64,000 nt of DNA from Casuarius casuarius (Eukaryota; Chordata; Aves; Casuariiformes; Casuariidae). Made by a program: the position numbers and the translations under genes. Positions 27,721 to 40,905 of this stretch are shown here, piece after piece. Location: contig PTFA01000398.1 of NCBI GenBank assembly GCA_003342895.1, positions 5,763 through 69,762 of the forward strand, written 5' to 3'. Every line of letters begins with the position of its first letter. Positions within the stretch are counted from its first letter, which is position 1. The notes under the pieces are model-generated. The model was not told the origin of the DNA, searched no databases, and saw nothing but the letters and a program-made list of their open reading frames with translations.

Positions 27721-29289
27721 TGCAGAGAATGGAAAGCTGACAAGCAGTTCCTCCAACCCCTCGGTCTGTGAGGGTGGGACTGTGCTGCACGGCTGAAGCC
27801 CAGTGTTGAGATCCCCAACCTGCTATTACTCAAACCTTTATAGGGAGCAAAGCAGTCACATAAGTCCAGAGCTAAGTCTTAGCTAACAGGCTCTTCCTGC
27901 ATCTCTTCGGCTTGTGTTGAGATACAGCTCATGCTAGCATGAGCACTCTGCCTGTCTGGATAGACTAACTTGGAAACTTCTGCATGTGGCTTAATATTCT
28001 TTAACTGTGGGCACATGCTTCACATCAGACTCTTTCAAAGGTTGTTAGAGGAGCAGTAAGGCTGTTGACATAATCCTTCTCGCGGTTTACTACTTCTAAT
28101 AACTGTAGAGTTCCCATCCACAGCACATAGGCTTATCTACAGCCATGTCGTGGAAGCTGGACCTACTTGCTTTGTCTCCCACTGTACCTTATATAATTAA
28201 GCACTACAATTATGTATAGCCCAGTGGTATTGCGAGTCTGGACTATTTCTAACTGGCAATTGAAAGGTAACTGAGGAGGAGTAATTTCTGTCAGTAGGCT
28301 TGTGTTTGCCATGCAGAGAGTCCACAAGCTGAAACCAGTTGAAAATCACTGATTGACACAGTAATGCACCTGTGTGAACTTTATTGCTCCAGTTTATTCA
28401 TAACTGCTCAAGAGCTGTCTGCTTTGGTCAGAAACCTCTAGGAAATATTTTGAAGTCCTTCCTCTCCTGCCTATGACTTTGCTGCTGAATCATGTCAGTG
28501 TTTACTTTCTCGTTTGTGAAATCAGTGATGTCCTGGTTTCCAAAATGATGTATGAGACCTCTTCGTTCTTGCAAGTGATAATCCCCTCTCCTCAGTCCTC
28601 CTATGGGGAGGTTCCTCTGAAGATCAAAGTCCCCATCCAGATGGTTACATCGTTACTCCCTTGGAGTTCTGGTATTAACGCTAATTGCCAGACAAGCTTT
28701 TCATCGTTTTTGCCCAGTTGCGTCTTGTTGGAATGATAATCGGAAAGATTTAAGAACTGTAGGTTGTTGGCCCTCTACCGTATACAGGGACCTTTCCTGT
28801 GCCGATACGGGGATAACTTACATGTGGTCTCAGTCTCTCTCTCTCTCTCTGTCCCCCCTGACAAAGGACAAAAAAGTACAACAGAAAATCTAAATCTAAA
28901 GCCACTTATAAATGGAAATGTTTAATCAACCCACCAGCCCCCCCTTTTTGGTGATGTCTCTTAAGTTTACTGTTAAGTTTGCACTGAATCCTAAGTGTTA
29001 GAAAATTTAAAGATGTATGCGAGTTTTGTCACAAGCCGTCCAATTTATTCTTAGCAGTAGCTGCTCTTTGTTTCCCCAGTGCTAACTGTTTCTTCTGGAA
29101 AAGGTCTATTGAATTACCACCTGTGTAGGACCCAGACTAGCCTGGACTGCGATATTGCCGTCATGTTCAGGTCTTACCCTCTAGCTCCATCTGTACTGCT
29201 GAATCATTCTGCCCTGTCTCAGGACCCACCTGTGTGGGTGTCTTTGCATGTGATCAGGTGCTCTGTGGCCTTGGCACTTGCAAGAATTT
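27721..29289. other. non-coding DNA
   Basis: No gene is recognised. The stretch includes a (TC)n tract, listed separately, and sequence of moderate GC from about 29080 that runs into a probable LINE fossil. Confidence 0.6.
28834..28850. repeat. (TC)8 microsatellite
   Basis: About eight TC units, followed shortly by a run of six C. Confidence 0.9.
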
Positions 29290-29393
29290 TATTTTGGATT
29301 GCTGTGGGAAATATCACAAAGTTAAAGCTTATTCAAAATGAAGCTGCGATTCGTTTTCTGAGAGATACAGACGGGTTGAAGAGAAGGATTTGA
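29290..29393 (+). mobile_element. probable fossil of an L2/L3-like LINE reverse transcriptase
   Basis: One + frame reads KLKLIQNEAAIRFLRDT from 29319. Reverse transcriptases of the L2/L3/CR1 LINE group carry a near-C-terminal motif of the type KLQLVQNAAARLL followed by TGT. About nine positions agree. Just upstream, in another frame, LDCC (29294-29305) resembles the LDYCN that precedes this motif in the same families, but the spacing is shorter than usual. This implies a frameshift and a small deletion. The expected downstream HWLPV block was not found. The copy is short, broken and non-functional. A chance match cannot be excluded without a profile search. Confidence 0.35.
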
Positions 29394-32300
29394 ACCAAGG
29401 AGGATCTAATAATACCTTGCTTATGCCTGGCACTTCCCTCAAGTCCGTAGATAAATATGACTTGCCTTTGGCATCCCATGCCCAGTTCCCTTGGGGCCCA
29501 ATTCACTGCCTGCTTGCTGCGGACGCTGCCTCTGTTCGGCTGCTGCACCTGGCAGCTGCAGCACTCGGAGCTGGCCGGCAAGGCAGCAGCAGTGAGTCTG
29601 CAGATGTGCCTGCGCTCCACATCTCTTACGTAATCTTAAAATAAAAATCCACGGACAGATGATATTTGTGATGCTGGTGACTGAGTTTACGTATATCTGG
29701 TTTTGCTGTGTCAGATAACCCTTTGCATGCAAATGCACTTTACTGTTCTGTGGGGGGGAGGCGGATCTGATGCTGGTTTGTTTTGTTTTCTTCCTGCCCT
29801 GGCACTGGCATCTCTGGACTTCTGGTAAAGGAAAGAATGACTCAAATATTCATAGTTTTATTTCTGTTTTCACATTTTAATATGTAGTATGGTCTTCACA
29901 TGGCACTTCCTTTGCTGGCATTAAGACAGTGACATATATTGGCATGTACTCCTAAGCTCATTTTCGTATCTTAAGAAATCATGCTTTTCCTGTTTGCTGC
30001 CTTATTTATTTTTTAAATCACTGGAACTGACCAGTTCTGTGCAACAATTAGAAAGTTTCCGATGAAAGATCATCTGTAAGACTTGTCAAATATATGAATT
30101 TTATACATAATAGCTAAGAAGTAAATGTATGTGCCAATAAAATGGTACCAACAAAATACAATATTTTCCTGTAAAAGTTTGAATTATATCATGGAAATAT
30201 ATATTTTATCTTAAGTACCTCTCCTCAAGATAATAGTGGCATATATAAACTTTTATTAAACTTCATGTTTTATCAGCATTATCACACTAGCAATTTAGAA
30301 AAGCCTTTAGTCTGAGATTAATATAACAGAGTTTTTTTTTTTTTTTAATTGATAACTAATAGCACTCTGTGTTTTGCAAAGAATTGGTGGTAGGGTTCAC
30401 CTAAGGATCTGTCCTCGAAAGATAACATTGTGTATTCATCTGTCAAGATGGTATAGATGCTCACTTTCTACAAGCTGCTAGTATGCTGATACAATAAAGT
30501 ATATTATGCTGAAATTAGCCTGCTGTTCAGAAAGAGCAAAAGTAGTCAACACTAGCATACTGGCTATGCAAAAACTTTGGGTAGGTATAAACTCTTAAAT
30601 CCTGTTACTTGAATTGAACTTCTTGCATGCTTACAACAGCTTTTTATATTTCATGCTCTGACTGGGATACAACTACCAGTAGAGCTTAATTATATATTTA
30701 GAACATTTGCTTCCAGCTCTGGCTAAAACAGAGGAGGAAACTGGTATACGAAGAGCTTACAGAAACAAAACTGAACTGAAGTTATTCTGATGCATAAATA
30801 TTCTGGGTTTGCTTTCACGCGTTTGAATGTTAAAGTTGGATTCTTTCTCTAAGGCCTGTGAGCTTCCTCCCTCGAACATTAGCGATGTAGTAAACTCATG
30901 CTCTGTTACCTGGGGTGAATACAATGCCATGGTTACTCTCCTTTATCCAAAGAGCAATGGTGGCAATTTTCTCCAGCCGTGTTGTCATTCGCTGGCCTCT
31001 GTAGTCACTTCATGAAGTGACTGGTATAATAACAATACTGAGAGTCAACCGCTGGGGCAATAACAATGCTATGAATGCGCATATAGAAGGTCCTCGAAGG
31101 TCATAGGTGGGTTTCTGGGAGGAGAAAGTATCTCCTGACTGAGGGGATAAGAAAAAGCTGATTTCCAGATGACTAAGAAGCAGACACTCTTAATTGCAAG
31201 GCTTATTTAGTGTGTTTCTGTCTCTACTTGCATCTCTTTTTATCTCCCTTTAATATGTATAATTCAAACCTGGCTGTTTTCCTTTATGTGAAGTAATGCT
31301 ATTGTTTTTCACTTTTTTTTTTTTCTTTCTATGCAAACTGTAGGGACAAAATGACTGATTAATATTCATGAGCTAACTTGAAACATGAATGAATACGCAT
31401 AGGTGAAATTCCAGTCCTTAGAAATGAAAGGTCCTTTCTAGTGCAGGATTGGCTTAAAGATGCTTTTTGGTAGTGTTGAAGTGTGTATAAACTATATTTA
31501 AACAGTGAAAGTCAAGGCTTATTCACCTATTCTTCATTCATCTTCTTCTCTACCCTTCTCTATCATTGCAGTGTTTCCACTGAAAAAAGAGAAATGGCTC
31601 TATTTCTTTTGATTTCATAGGTTTGTAGATATTTGAAAAGGTATGTTCCTTAGATAATACCTAGGTCTATCTTTGGTAAATCTAGCTGTATACCCTTCAA
31701 TGCTTTATTTGTTCTTCTTATCAATGACACAAACAATGCCATGTTATTTCTGTTTAGCGCCTCTTGTAGGGAAACATCTATTGGTTTCACCCTAGCTTCT
31801 GATCTGACTCCTCTTATGCTAATACTGGAAGCTGTATACATTTTGAATGACAGCAGCTTTTCAGTGCATTGACTCCTGTCCTAACTGTAGCTTTTCCTTT
31901 TCCCTGTTGGTTAGACCAAGTATACTAACGAATGCTTTTAAACTCCATAAAAAACGAGAAGTTTCCTGCTTGTTGCCTGTGTTTAGGTTTTCTGGATTCT
32001 CCATGTAATTTGTTGGTATTATTGGAATTCCTGGAATTGAGTACAGGATTTAAAATAAGAAAGAACATAAAGTATAGAACACTTAAGTTTATTCTTCAGT
32101 GATCAGTAAAGCACAAATGTGATGACTGTCTGCAGGAGCATCAGATGCAAATGTATTACTCATCAGCTTTCATTCTCTCCTCAAATACAATCTTTTTTAT
32201 GGAGATTCTGCTGCTCAGGAAAAAAATGAATACTTAGCTAGAAATCAACTGTGCTCTTGTACATATCTGAAATATTAGATAAAGGCCTATCTGGAGCGCA

Positions 32301-33941
32301 GTCATCTATTCCTAGAATTAGGTTTAACAGTATGCTTCAAACCTATGGATTTTTTTTTTTTTTTTAAATAACTGTAATGGAGAATTTATCAAGCTTCCTT
32401 TCTCTAAGGGTGACCTGCAGTGCTTATGGTTCTGGAAATACTTGTGAACCGCAGGTATCATTGACATTACGATTATGAAGCAGTAAAATACTTTTGTTCT
32501 ACTTCTGGGCTTGAACAGTTGTCTGTGTGATAAAGTGTGGTGAGCTGTCTTCATGAAGAAAGAATTTTCTGTTTAAAAAGGAAATTAAAGGAATCCCAAT
32601 AATGAATTGTAGCTTGTCAGGCTGAACGTTTACGTTTAAAAATAAAACACAAAAAAGCCCTACAGTAGTGGAAGCATTAGCTGGCCTCTTTGTGAAACAT
32701 GACACATTTTGGAGAAGGATAATGCTTTCCCAGGTGCAGAAATGACTTGCTAGTTTTATTCCATTACTTCCAACTTTCTATTACCTATAAAGCACTCTTC
32801 AATCTTTTTTCCTATTTTTATTTTTTATAAGTGGAGGTCTATGGACAAACACTAGCCAGAGCTGAAAAAATCAGCTCCCCCCACCTCCCAACTCAAATTG
32901 CAGGAGAAAATGTGTCATGGGCTGTAATTTTCTCTGAAAAGAAAGTAGGTTAAAAAGGTTGCAATATGCTCTTTTATTGGCACTTCTAAAAGCTAAGCTG
33001 TTGCAGTGAATTATATGAAAAGCCATGCTTTAGTTTAGCAAACAGCATATCAGTTTGCGTAGGTATTGCAATCATAAATGTTTTTAGTTTAGTTTTTTTT
33101 CCTGTATCATAATTATGTCCTGGAGACCTTGCACATAATTAGCTTCACTTTTCTTCACATGCATGTATGTGCTCACAGATTAAAAAACTTGGTCCTCTGC
33201 AAAACTAATAGCCTGAGTGTCTTTAAAAGAGCTGGAGAGGAAAAACTGCTAGGTTTGTTTTCTTTAGTGTGTGCACAGGGGAGCTCCTAAGGATGCAATT
33301 TTAATGTGATTCTGAAGTTGCAGAAAAAGTGAGTTCAGATTATCTTAGAAACTTTATATGCTAAAGTTGTTGCAACTTTCCTCGGTCCCAGACTCTCTGA
33401 AGATGTAAAAGCTGCTTTACCATCTGATTACCAGCCCTCTTGAGCTGAGGTATCAGGGTTACTGAAAGAGTGGAGCTTGAAAATATAGAGGGCAATCTGA
33501 TATTTAACACTTCTTATTACAATAAGAAGAGCTACTAGGTTTGAAAAATGAGAAAAGGGATCCAAATTCCATCTCAACGATGAGAGAAGTACTGCTTCTG
33601 AGCATGGTGAGGTGTGCCTCAGACCAGAGAGGTGTCTGATGATGCAAACATAGACTTCCCCGGGGGGTTCAGAAACCTCACAGCGGTGGTGCGTTTGTAA
33701 CGGCAGAATCTGGGTAGGACTTGATAGGAGAAGGGACTGGGCTGGGCTGGAAACTTATACATAGATGCACTGGTGAGTGCTAACTACTTTGAAAGCCTCT
33801 CTCTTGAGGTAGTAAGGGACTATTCTACTTTCCACTAATTTCTTTTTCTACTTGGGAGTGGGGAGTGAATGCATGCATACCAAATGCAAGGTGTAAAATA
33901 TTTTATCTGTACTGTATAGCCAGGGCTAGAGGTGTGTTGTT

Positions 33942-33942
<1 letters not shown>
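29394..33942. other. non-coding DNA with poly-T runs
   Basis: No gene is recognised. T runs occur at 30332-30346 (15), 31313-31324 (12) and 32350-32365 (16). A short GC-rich, CTG/CAG-bearing patch lies at about 29500-29600. A perfect palindrome at 31003-31022 is listed separately. Confidence 0.65.
31003..31022. repeat. perfect 20-base palindrome
   Basis: AGTCACTTCA is followed immediately by its exact reverse complement TGAAGTGACT, with no spacer. It is not a simple repeat. At equal base frequencies a perfect palindrome this long is expected well under once in 64 kb. Confidence 0.9.

Positions 33943-33981
<39 letters not shown>
33943..33981. repeat. 39-base poly-T tract
   Basis: Thirty-nine consecutive T. 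It could be a homopolymer microsatellite or the tail of a minus-strand retrocopy. No gene-like sequence is recognised to its right, where the body of such a retrocopy would lie. The exact length is unreliable in any sequencing assembly. Confidence 0.9.
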
Positions 33982-33984
<3 letters not shown>

Positions 33985-36900
33985 CCAAATGGATATGTTA
34001 TAAATTCTGGAGCAGACATCTTTGTTCTACTGTGTTCATGAGAAATCTTGGCTTTTTGGACTTATGTGAATAAAAAGAGTTTTAATTCCTTAGTAAGAGA
34101 TAGGTTAAAAAAAGCTGAAGACTAAGAAGCTGGAGGAAGAATTAGCATGTGTCTTCAAATATGTTCTGGGGTTTTTTTGAAGCCCTATAGGTGAAAATCA
34201 GAATAGCTTTTGTAAAGCTGTATGCTCTTGAACCTGCAAGTGTCATAGTATGGGCTTATTTTCCATTTAGTTAAGCAGCCTGTTTACACTCTTAATGTAA
34301 AGAAGGGAGCAATGGCCAATAATTGTAATACATTATTTCAAAGGTCCTGCAACTGCTGATACTGATGACTTTTAAATTCTTCACATCAAGCCTACTTGCT
34401 ACTCATTTATATAGTTTGCATGCTATATGGTGTGATAGGCATGAATAGGCCTGTCTCCTCATAGAAAGAAGCCATGATTTTTTTTTTTTTTGAAGCTCTG
34501 CATAACTCATGTTATTGGTTAATGTCTGAAAACTGGAATCATAAACCAAGTTGAGATTTGCTACATCTGAGTAGTAAGAAAAAAAAAAAGTAAAACTATA
34601 GGAACTACAATATAATTAAAGAAGCTAGAGTTAGAAGGTATAAACTTTAAATGACCAGTATAAGATCCAAACATATTATTATTCTATATTAAATCTCTAA
34701 AATGATGGCAGTAAAAATAGAGTTTGCAGATGTTGCTGAACTGGAAGGAACAAATATTGAGCGGTGGAGATAGACATGAGGAATTTTTAGTTCATAAGTA
34801 CCGTGTGTGAAGTGGACTTTTCATTCAGCACAAATACAAAGGCAGCAGCTGAAAATGTCTGTGGTATTATGGCATCATGACAATCTACCCACATTTTTCC
34901 TCCTCAACATATGGAACTGGTTTGTATTTTAAAAAGTATTATAATTTACATAATGGTGAGGCATTACAATATATGATGCCCAAATTAATGCAGTACTAAC
35001 ATTTTTAGTTCTGACGGTATCAAAATGCATTAATACTGCTTGAGGCCTTACAGTAGAGCAATAAAACTTGCTGTCATTTTGAAAGTGGCACTATATTTTC
35101 AAGATCAAGTGCAATATATGAATTTAGTGATGCCTTAGTTCTATGTGAGTGAAGAAGAGAAAAGACAATAGGAGGAATCTAGTATGATATACTATGAAGT
35201 TGCATGCATGTCTCTCTTTGGTTCCACTTTTTACTTGTGAGCATTTTGGACTCTTGTTCCGCAAAGCCACAAAAATATAGCAGAATGCCCTTCAGTCAAG
35301 CTTGTTCAGTTTCTTATACACTCTATACAGTTTAACAGTATACTTCTGTATAATTAATGGTTTAATTGACTTGGGAAAAGGAAGCCTTTGACCTGTTCCC
35401 AGTATCCTCATATGTTGTAATGTTTCAGTAGTGTCATGCAGATCTTCTGTGTGGTGGCTTTTTTAACTGCCAAATATGTTAGTCTAAAAAATGGGCCTAT
35501 TATACTTTCTGAAACTACTCCTTGCTCACACTTAAATTCTTGAAATTTGCTTATGTTTTCAAGTCATTGCTCAGGCATGCAACATCTTGCTATTCAGCAT
35601 TCTCAGCAATTTCAGGATATAGCTCCCTGTTGCAAAGCACCTTTACAAAATAGCACCTTCTCACTTACCAAATGGGTCTTCATTCATCTGTCAGGTTGTT
35701 ACTTTTTTTTATTTTGGTTAGATCTAGACAGTAACTGTGAAAGCCATCAAAAAGCTTTGACGGTACTAACACAGGAAGTGCCATATTGGATCTGTCAGTT
35801 CCTGAACTTGGTATGATGTATTGTCTTTGACAATAGGAAGTCCTGGGAGCTTCAGAGGAAGTGCAGGGAAACTCAAAATAGAAAGTCGTGAAAGAACATA
35901 GTCATTGTAAGCATTCGTTTCTAATCACCATTACCTTTATTTTTCTAAATATCTAGTGATTCTTTTGGTCTCCTTCCACTTTAGATTTCAGTAGTAGTGA
36001 ATTTAATCTTGCATAAGAAAAGAAAGCTAATAACCTCTATTAACTGAGGTTAAAAAGGCAACAAATGCAAGCTATTCTTGTGTTTTAATGTGTGATAGTA
36101 TATTTAATTAAAAAAAAAAATTAATGCCTATGTGGAGGCAAGGCTTTGAAGTGCAATAAGGAACATCCATTGTTACCTATATCTCTCTTGCTTTAACTCA
36201 CAAAAGTAACAACAAAACAAATCTTATTGAGAAAGAAACCATAGGTGTTTTCTTGTTTGTTTTTTTTTGTTTGTTCTTCTATGACTTGAATACATGCCGT
36301 TCCAAACTTTGCCAGGTCATTTGAGGTTTACAGTGGGGCTTTCAGGATGTCATCCGGTTTGTCTTGAACATATTACTGACTTTCATCTGAAATGCCTGGG
36401 CAATATTAAACAAACACAAAAAAAGCCAGGATTTTTCTGATCTCTCTTATGCAGCTGAATTAACAGTTTAAATGAGACTAGGTTTACTATTACTAATAGT
36501 TTTGGGGCTGCAAGCATTGGGTGACAGTATCCTGCATCCCTTTTGGGGAGAGGGAAAGAGAGGAAAAACCTTGATATAGGAAAAAATGGCTTTTGAATCC
36601 CTGCATCTTGGTGGAAGCAATCTAAAGAGAAATCAAAAAAAACCCCAAACACAGCACAGGAACTGTGGGGCCAAGATTACTGAAGTGATATATTTGACCC
36701 GTTATTTACACAGAAAATGAGGCGAAGGGATTTGGACGCTTGCCTTGTTTTTTTTTTCCCAGTAGCAGTTTCTAATTCCTCTTGTCCCTCCTTTCATTTG
36801 TCTCCACGCTCTGCAGAGATTTTTTCCAGATGAAATGGGACTGCATTTTGAATAAGGCTGGCTTTTGTTTCTGCACAGAACAGATATAGTTCAAAAATGA

Positions 36901-37123
36901 TTAGGAATGGGAATATATCAGGACACTCTAATGTGAACTCGAAGCTAACTGCTGTGTAGTACTGCACTGATATCAGTAGTTCAGCTCTGAACTTGAAGAC
37001 TCTGTAAAGCTTTGAATATAAACAGGAGGTACAAATGCATTAGGGTGTCTTTTTTGAGGGTGAACAGCATTAGTTCTATTCCTAGCACGCCCAGGTTTTG
37101 TTTCATTTCTCTTATTTAAAAAA

Positions 37124-37137
37124 GTGTGTGTGTGTGT
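37124..37137. repeat. (GT)7 microsatellite
   Basis: Seven uninterrupted GT units. Confidence 0.9.
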
Positions 37138-40100
37138 ATATTTGACTGTGGGCAAACCTGTTTACCTTGATTGAGGCCTACAAACTGGTGATAAAGGTTT
37201 CTGCCCAAATATGGAAACCATGATATTTTAAATATTCCTTTCTTCTGAGTGCTATACAAATGTAAGCTAGTGCCATTGAAATAAGGTTATGCTTGTGATT
37301 GAATTTGTCTTTATTAAAAAATCTAAAGGCTCAACAGATACGAAGTCCTTACGAACAGCTCTAAAAGCTGTCTGTCTTAATACCGCAATGGGAGGGTCCT
37401 TTATTCATACATGTTTCTTCAGTGGTATCAACTAAGGGCTGGGGGAGACTCTGTGATGAATCTGAACCACCTCTCCTCACTCCTGGAAGGAGTGAACACA
37501 AAACCGTGGTTTGGATGGGGAAATGGAGGCTGTTCAGTTATGCAGCCACTCTCTAATAACTAGAAGCATGTGCCACTCTGGATGGTACGCAGGTGTGAAG
37601 GGGCTAAACTCTATCCTACAACGAGTAGTCGTAGGACAGCTAGTGCCCTTCTCTGCCTTCCCCTGCTAGTTTCTTGTGATGCTTTTAATTCTTACCAGCC
37701 TGTTACCTGGCCAGCATGTATTTGTTCTCAGTTTAGTGGCTTCCAGTAGCTTTTTAGTTTTAGTAGTCATAATCTGTAGCAAATTATTTAAAATAAGGTT
37801 TCAAATGTGGTTGAAACACAAATGGAAAGTAGAGATTTTTGTTTATATCTCTTCTGAATGCTCTGTGCCATGAGGATGTGGAAATAGGATGCTAATAAAT
37901 CTTTACTGACAAATGCATGTTAACAATACAGTGACTCACTAAGCTTTTTTTAATAGTAGAGATTGTCAGTGATTATTGAATTTCCTGGCTCCTGCTGCTT
38001 TTGGGTGATTCCTGCTTTCTCTGCGTTATCAAGGGTCAGGAGAAAATTCTGGTGTTTTCTTTTGTTGACTTCTGGAAATTAAAATTTCTTTATTCATCAC
38101 CTTGTGCACACTAGTTTGAATTCCCACTAGAGAAAAGAACCACAGTAACAGGCTTTCAACATTGCTGTGTTTGTGAGGCAATCATTAACGGAGGTTTTGA
38201 TATACTTCTTCCCAAGGCAGCCTTAAGCTGTGGCCACAAATAGCTTTTCAAATTCCTTGTTTTCCCTCCTCTCGCCCCCACCCCCCCCTTCCCCGGTTGA
38301 GCTCTTGTCTTAGTTATCATATGTTTTTTTGATGAATGGATGCTGCCTTTAGAGTTTCTAAACATATGCTGGATGCACTAAAACATATTCAAGGCCTCCT
38401 CTTAAGTGGAAAGAAAGAGTAAAGCCCATAAATAAACCATCAAGAACATTGCTTTTGGAGACGTATGTCACACCTGTTGTAGAATTAGCATTACGAAACT
38501 TCAGAATGTCAGAGTTTTTTTAGAAAGATCCTTCATTAGGAAGAAGGAAAAAAAGACAAAAAATCTTCAAAGAGATCCTTGCCTGATTGAGTTGGGGTGA
38601 AAAATGACTTAATGCTTTGATCCTTCCATCAAATGAAACAACATGAAAAGGGAGGAAAAAAATGTGTGGCTTTATAGCGTAATGTTATGCTGTCTGGTTA
38701 CCATTGAAACTGTTCATTGGTCTGAGCAGATTGTATTGTAATACACAAGGATTTGGGGGCACTTTAGGTCTACCCGCCTTCTATATTAACTTTTCAGTGA
38801 CAGAATGTTAATAAATCGGTAATGGCAAGTTATCTAGTGACACTTTACTAGGCGAGTAATGGATTCAAATTCAGCATTACTCTCCGTAGTTGACAGTTTT
38901 TGTTCTTTGCAACGCTTATTTAGGTAAATTTTCATACTGGAAATTTCCTCGAAATTTCTTCTGCATAGCTCTTGCTTGAGGGAAAGTGGAGATAAGCCTA
39001 CAGCCTGAGAATTTCATCAAAGAAAAAGTTCCGATTTCTGTATCTGTCTCCAAGTATGAACCTTACACTAGTGTGAATCAATTCCATAAAAAAAACCCCT
39101 CACGGGTTGGAAATTAAGCATCTCAAACTGGTGTTTTAGAACCTCTACTTAGCATTCCTGATGAGCATAAAAGCAGCTGAGGGCCTTGAGGAAAACAGCT
39201 CGGAAACAATAGTGACGTATGTTGGGTGGTAGAGGAAACAAAAGGTGCTGGAAGCCTGCAACTGTTTGGGGGAGCAGCAGGTCCGTGGTGATGGAGGGCG
39301 CACACACAGAGAGAGCTGTCGGGAAAGGAATGTGGGCAGTGAGCATGGAAACGCTTCCTGGCACTTGGTTCCTGCTGCGTTCAGGGAAACAGGACTTTAT
39401 ACTGTCTCACAAAGATGAGCAGGTTTTTAACCAAAAAAATTATTTGGCTCGGTCATCAGCTTCTCTTTCTAAAAACTCCAGGATCTCCAGGATTCTGTAC
39501 TTGCTGTCTGGCCCAGGAAGAGTTATTTCTGTTCTCTGGTGTTACGTGGTTGTGACTTGCTTTTGAAGCCAAGCTCTGCAGCTGACCTTTCAAACTGAAA
39601 GTGCTATCTTCTGCAGCAGAATTCAAAACTCCCTTTTCCAACTAACTCTAGAGCGTTCAAGCTTTGCTTTTTCTACTTTTTGAGACCTCATTCTTCTAAA
39701 CTTCTTCAGGTTATCTGTAATAATAAGGGAGCAGAAAAACAGCAGTAGCATATGCTTTTAAAGATACAAATTAACAGTGATAGAAAATTATTTTAAATAG
39801 TTATTCAACCCTAGTCACAACTGCTTGCTTGTCTTCTTTATTCTAAGCCTGTAATAAATAATTTAGCTTGGTGCACTATTTCTGTACAGGTTGATGTAAT
39901 ATAAAAACAGCTGCTGGCTGGAATTTGGGTCTCATTTGACTTGTTCCCTTTAGTGAAAAGAGTGACCTAGAAACTGTCATTGCCAACCGGAGCAGTGGTT
40001 CATCTGCTTCAGTTTGCTGCATCTGATAGTGAGCAGTGGCAGCTGTTTTGGAAAACAGTGGGATAAAAGCCTTCAGCAGAAATGTGTGGAGTAACTTCCA

Positions 40101-40904
40101 CATGCAGGAAGCATTTTCTAGCATATATGATGGTGTAGTAGGAAAAGAATGAGGAATCTAGGAGGTTCAGTGTTGGAAGTGTGTGTTCTCCTGGGTCTGT
40201 ATGTTCTCTTGCCTTCTTGCCGAAGAATAAAGTATTGATAAAAGAAGTAAAACAGTAAACTTGTAAAAAGGATGCTTCTCAAATTACTACTCCCCCCTGC
40301 CCAAAGTCTTATTTTAATAACTATTTCCATAACTGGTAAAGTTCCAATGGCAGGGTTACAAGATCAAGAACCAAATCTTTTAACATGGCTTCCCTCCGAG
40401 ATAAGATTACATTCAGATGTGACTCACTGTACCGTGAATGAAACTACTATTTCTGGTTTCACTTGTTCTAGGAACATAGCTCTCACACTAACTCAAAAAT
40501 GCTTGTGTAAATGACATAAAATTGAATAAAAGTATCTTTCTGGGTTACATAGATATAGGATGCTCAGGATATATATGTCTTACGATATTAGCTAGTGCTG
40601 TTTGTGGTTGGTGCTTTTCAGATAGGTTTGGAGCATGAATGCTAACGAAAGCAGTTTGTATTGCTTTGCAACTAGAAGCTGACTTTACAGCCTGTTTATT
40701 GTTTTTATGCAACACTTGAGACAAGTTGAATAAGAATTATTACTCTGTGTGGGAAATGCTGGCTGTTTTCAATTGGAAAGCAATTTTGGTGAATTCTCAC
40801 TGAGTTAAGGCATCTGAACTACTAGATGCTGTTGAAAATCCTAGCAGATGTCTAACCCTGTTTTTAGATGCTATAACAGAATTTGAGAATCTGGTCTGAA
40901 ACAG

Positions 40905-40905
40905 N
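40905..40905. other. single ambiguous base (N)
   Basis: One unresolved base in otherwise continuous sequence. This is likely a consensus ambiguity or a corrected position, not a gap. Confidence 0.95.

Noticed and set aside
29390..29644. Open frame with alanine/serine-rich peptide downstream of the LINE fossil
   Set aside because: It reflects a local CTG/CAG-rich patch. It does not continue the reverse-transcriptase homology and has no motif.
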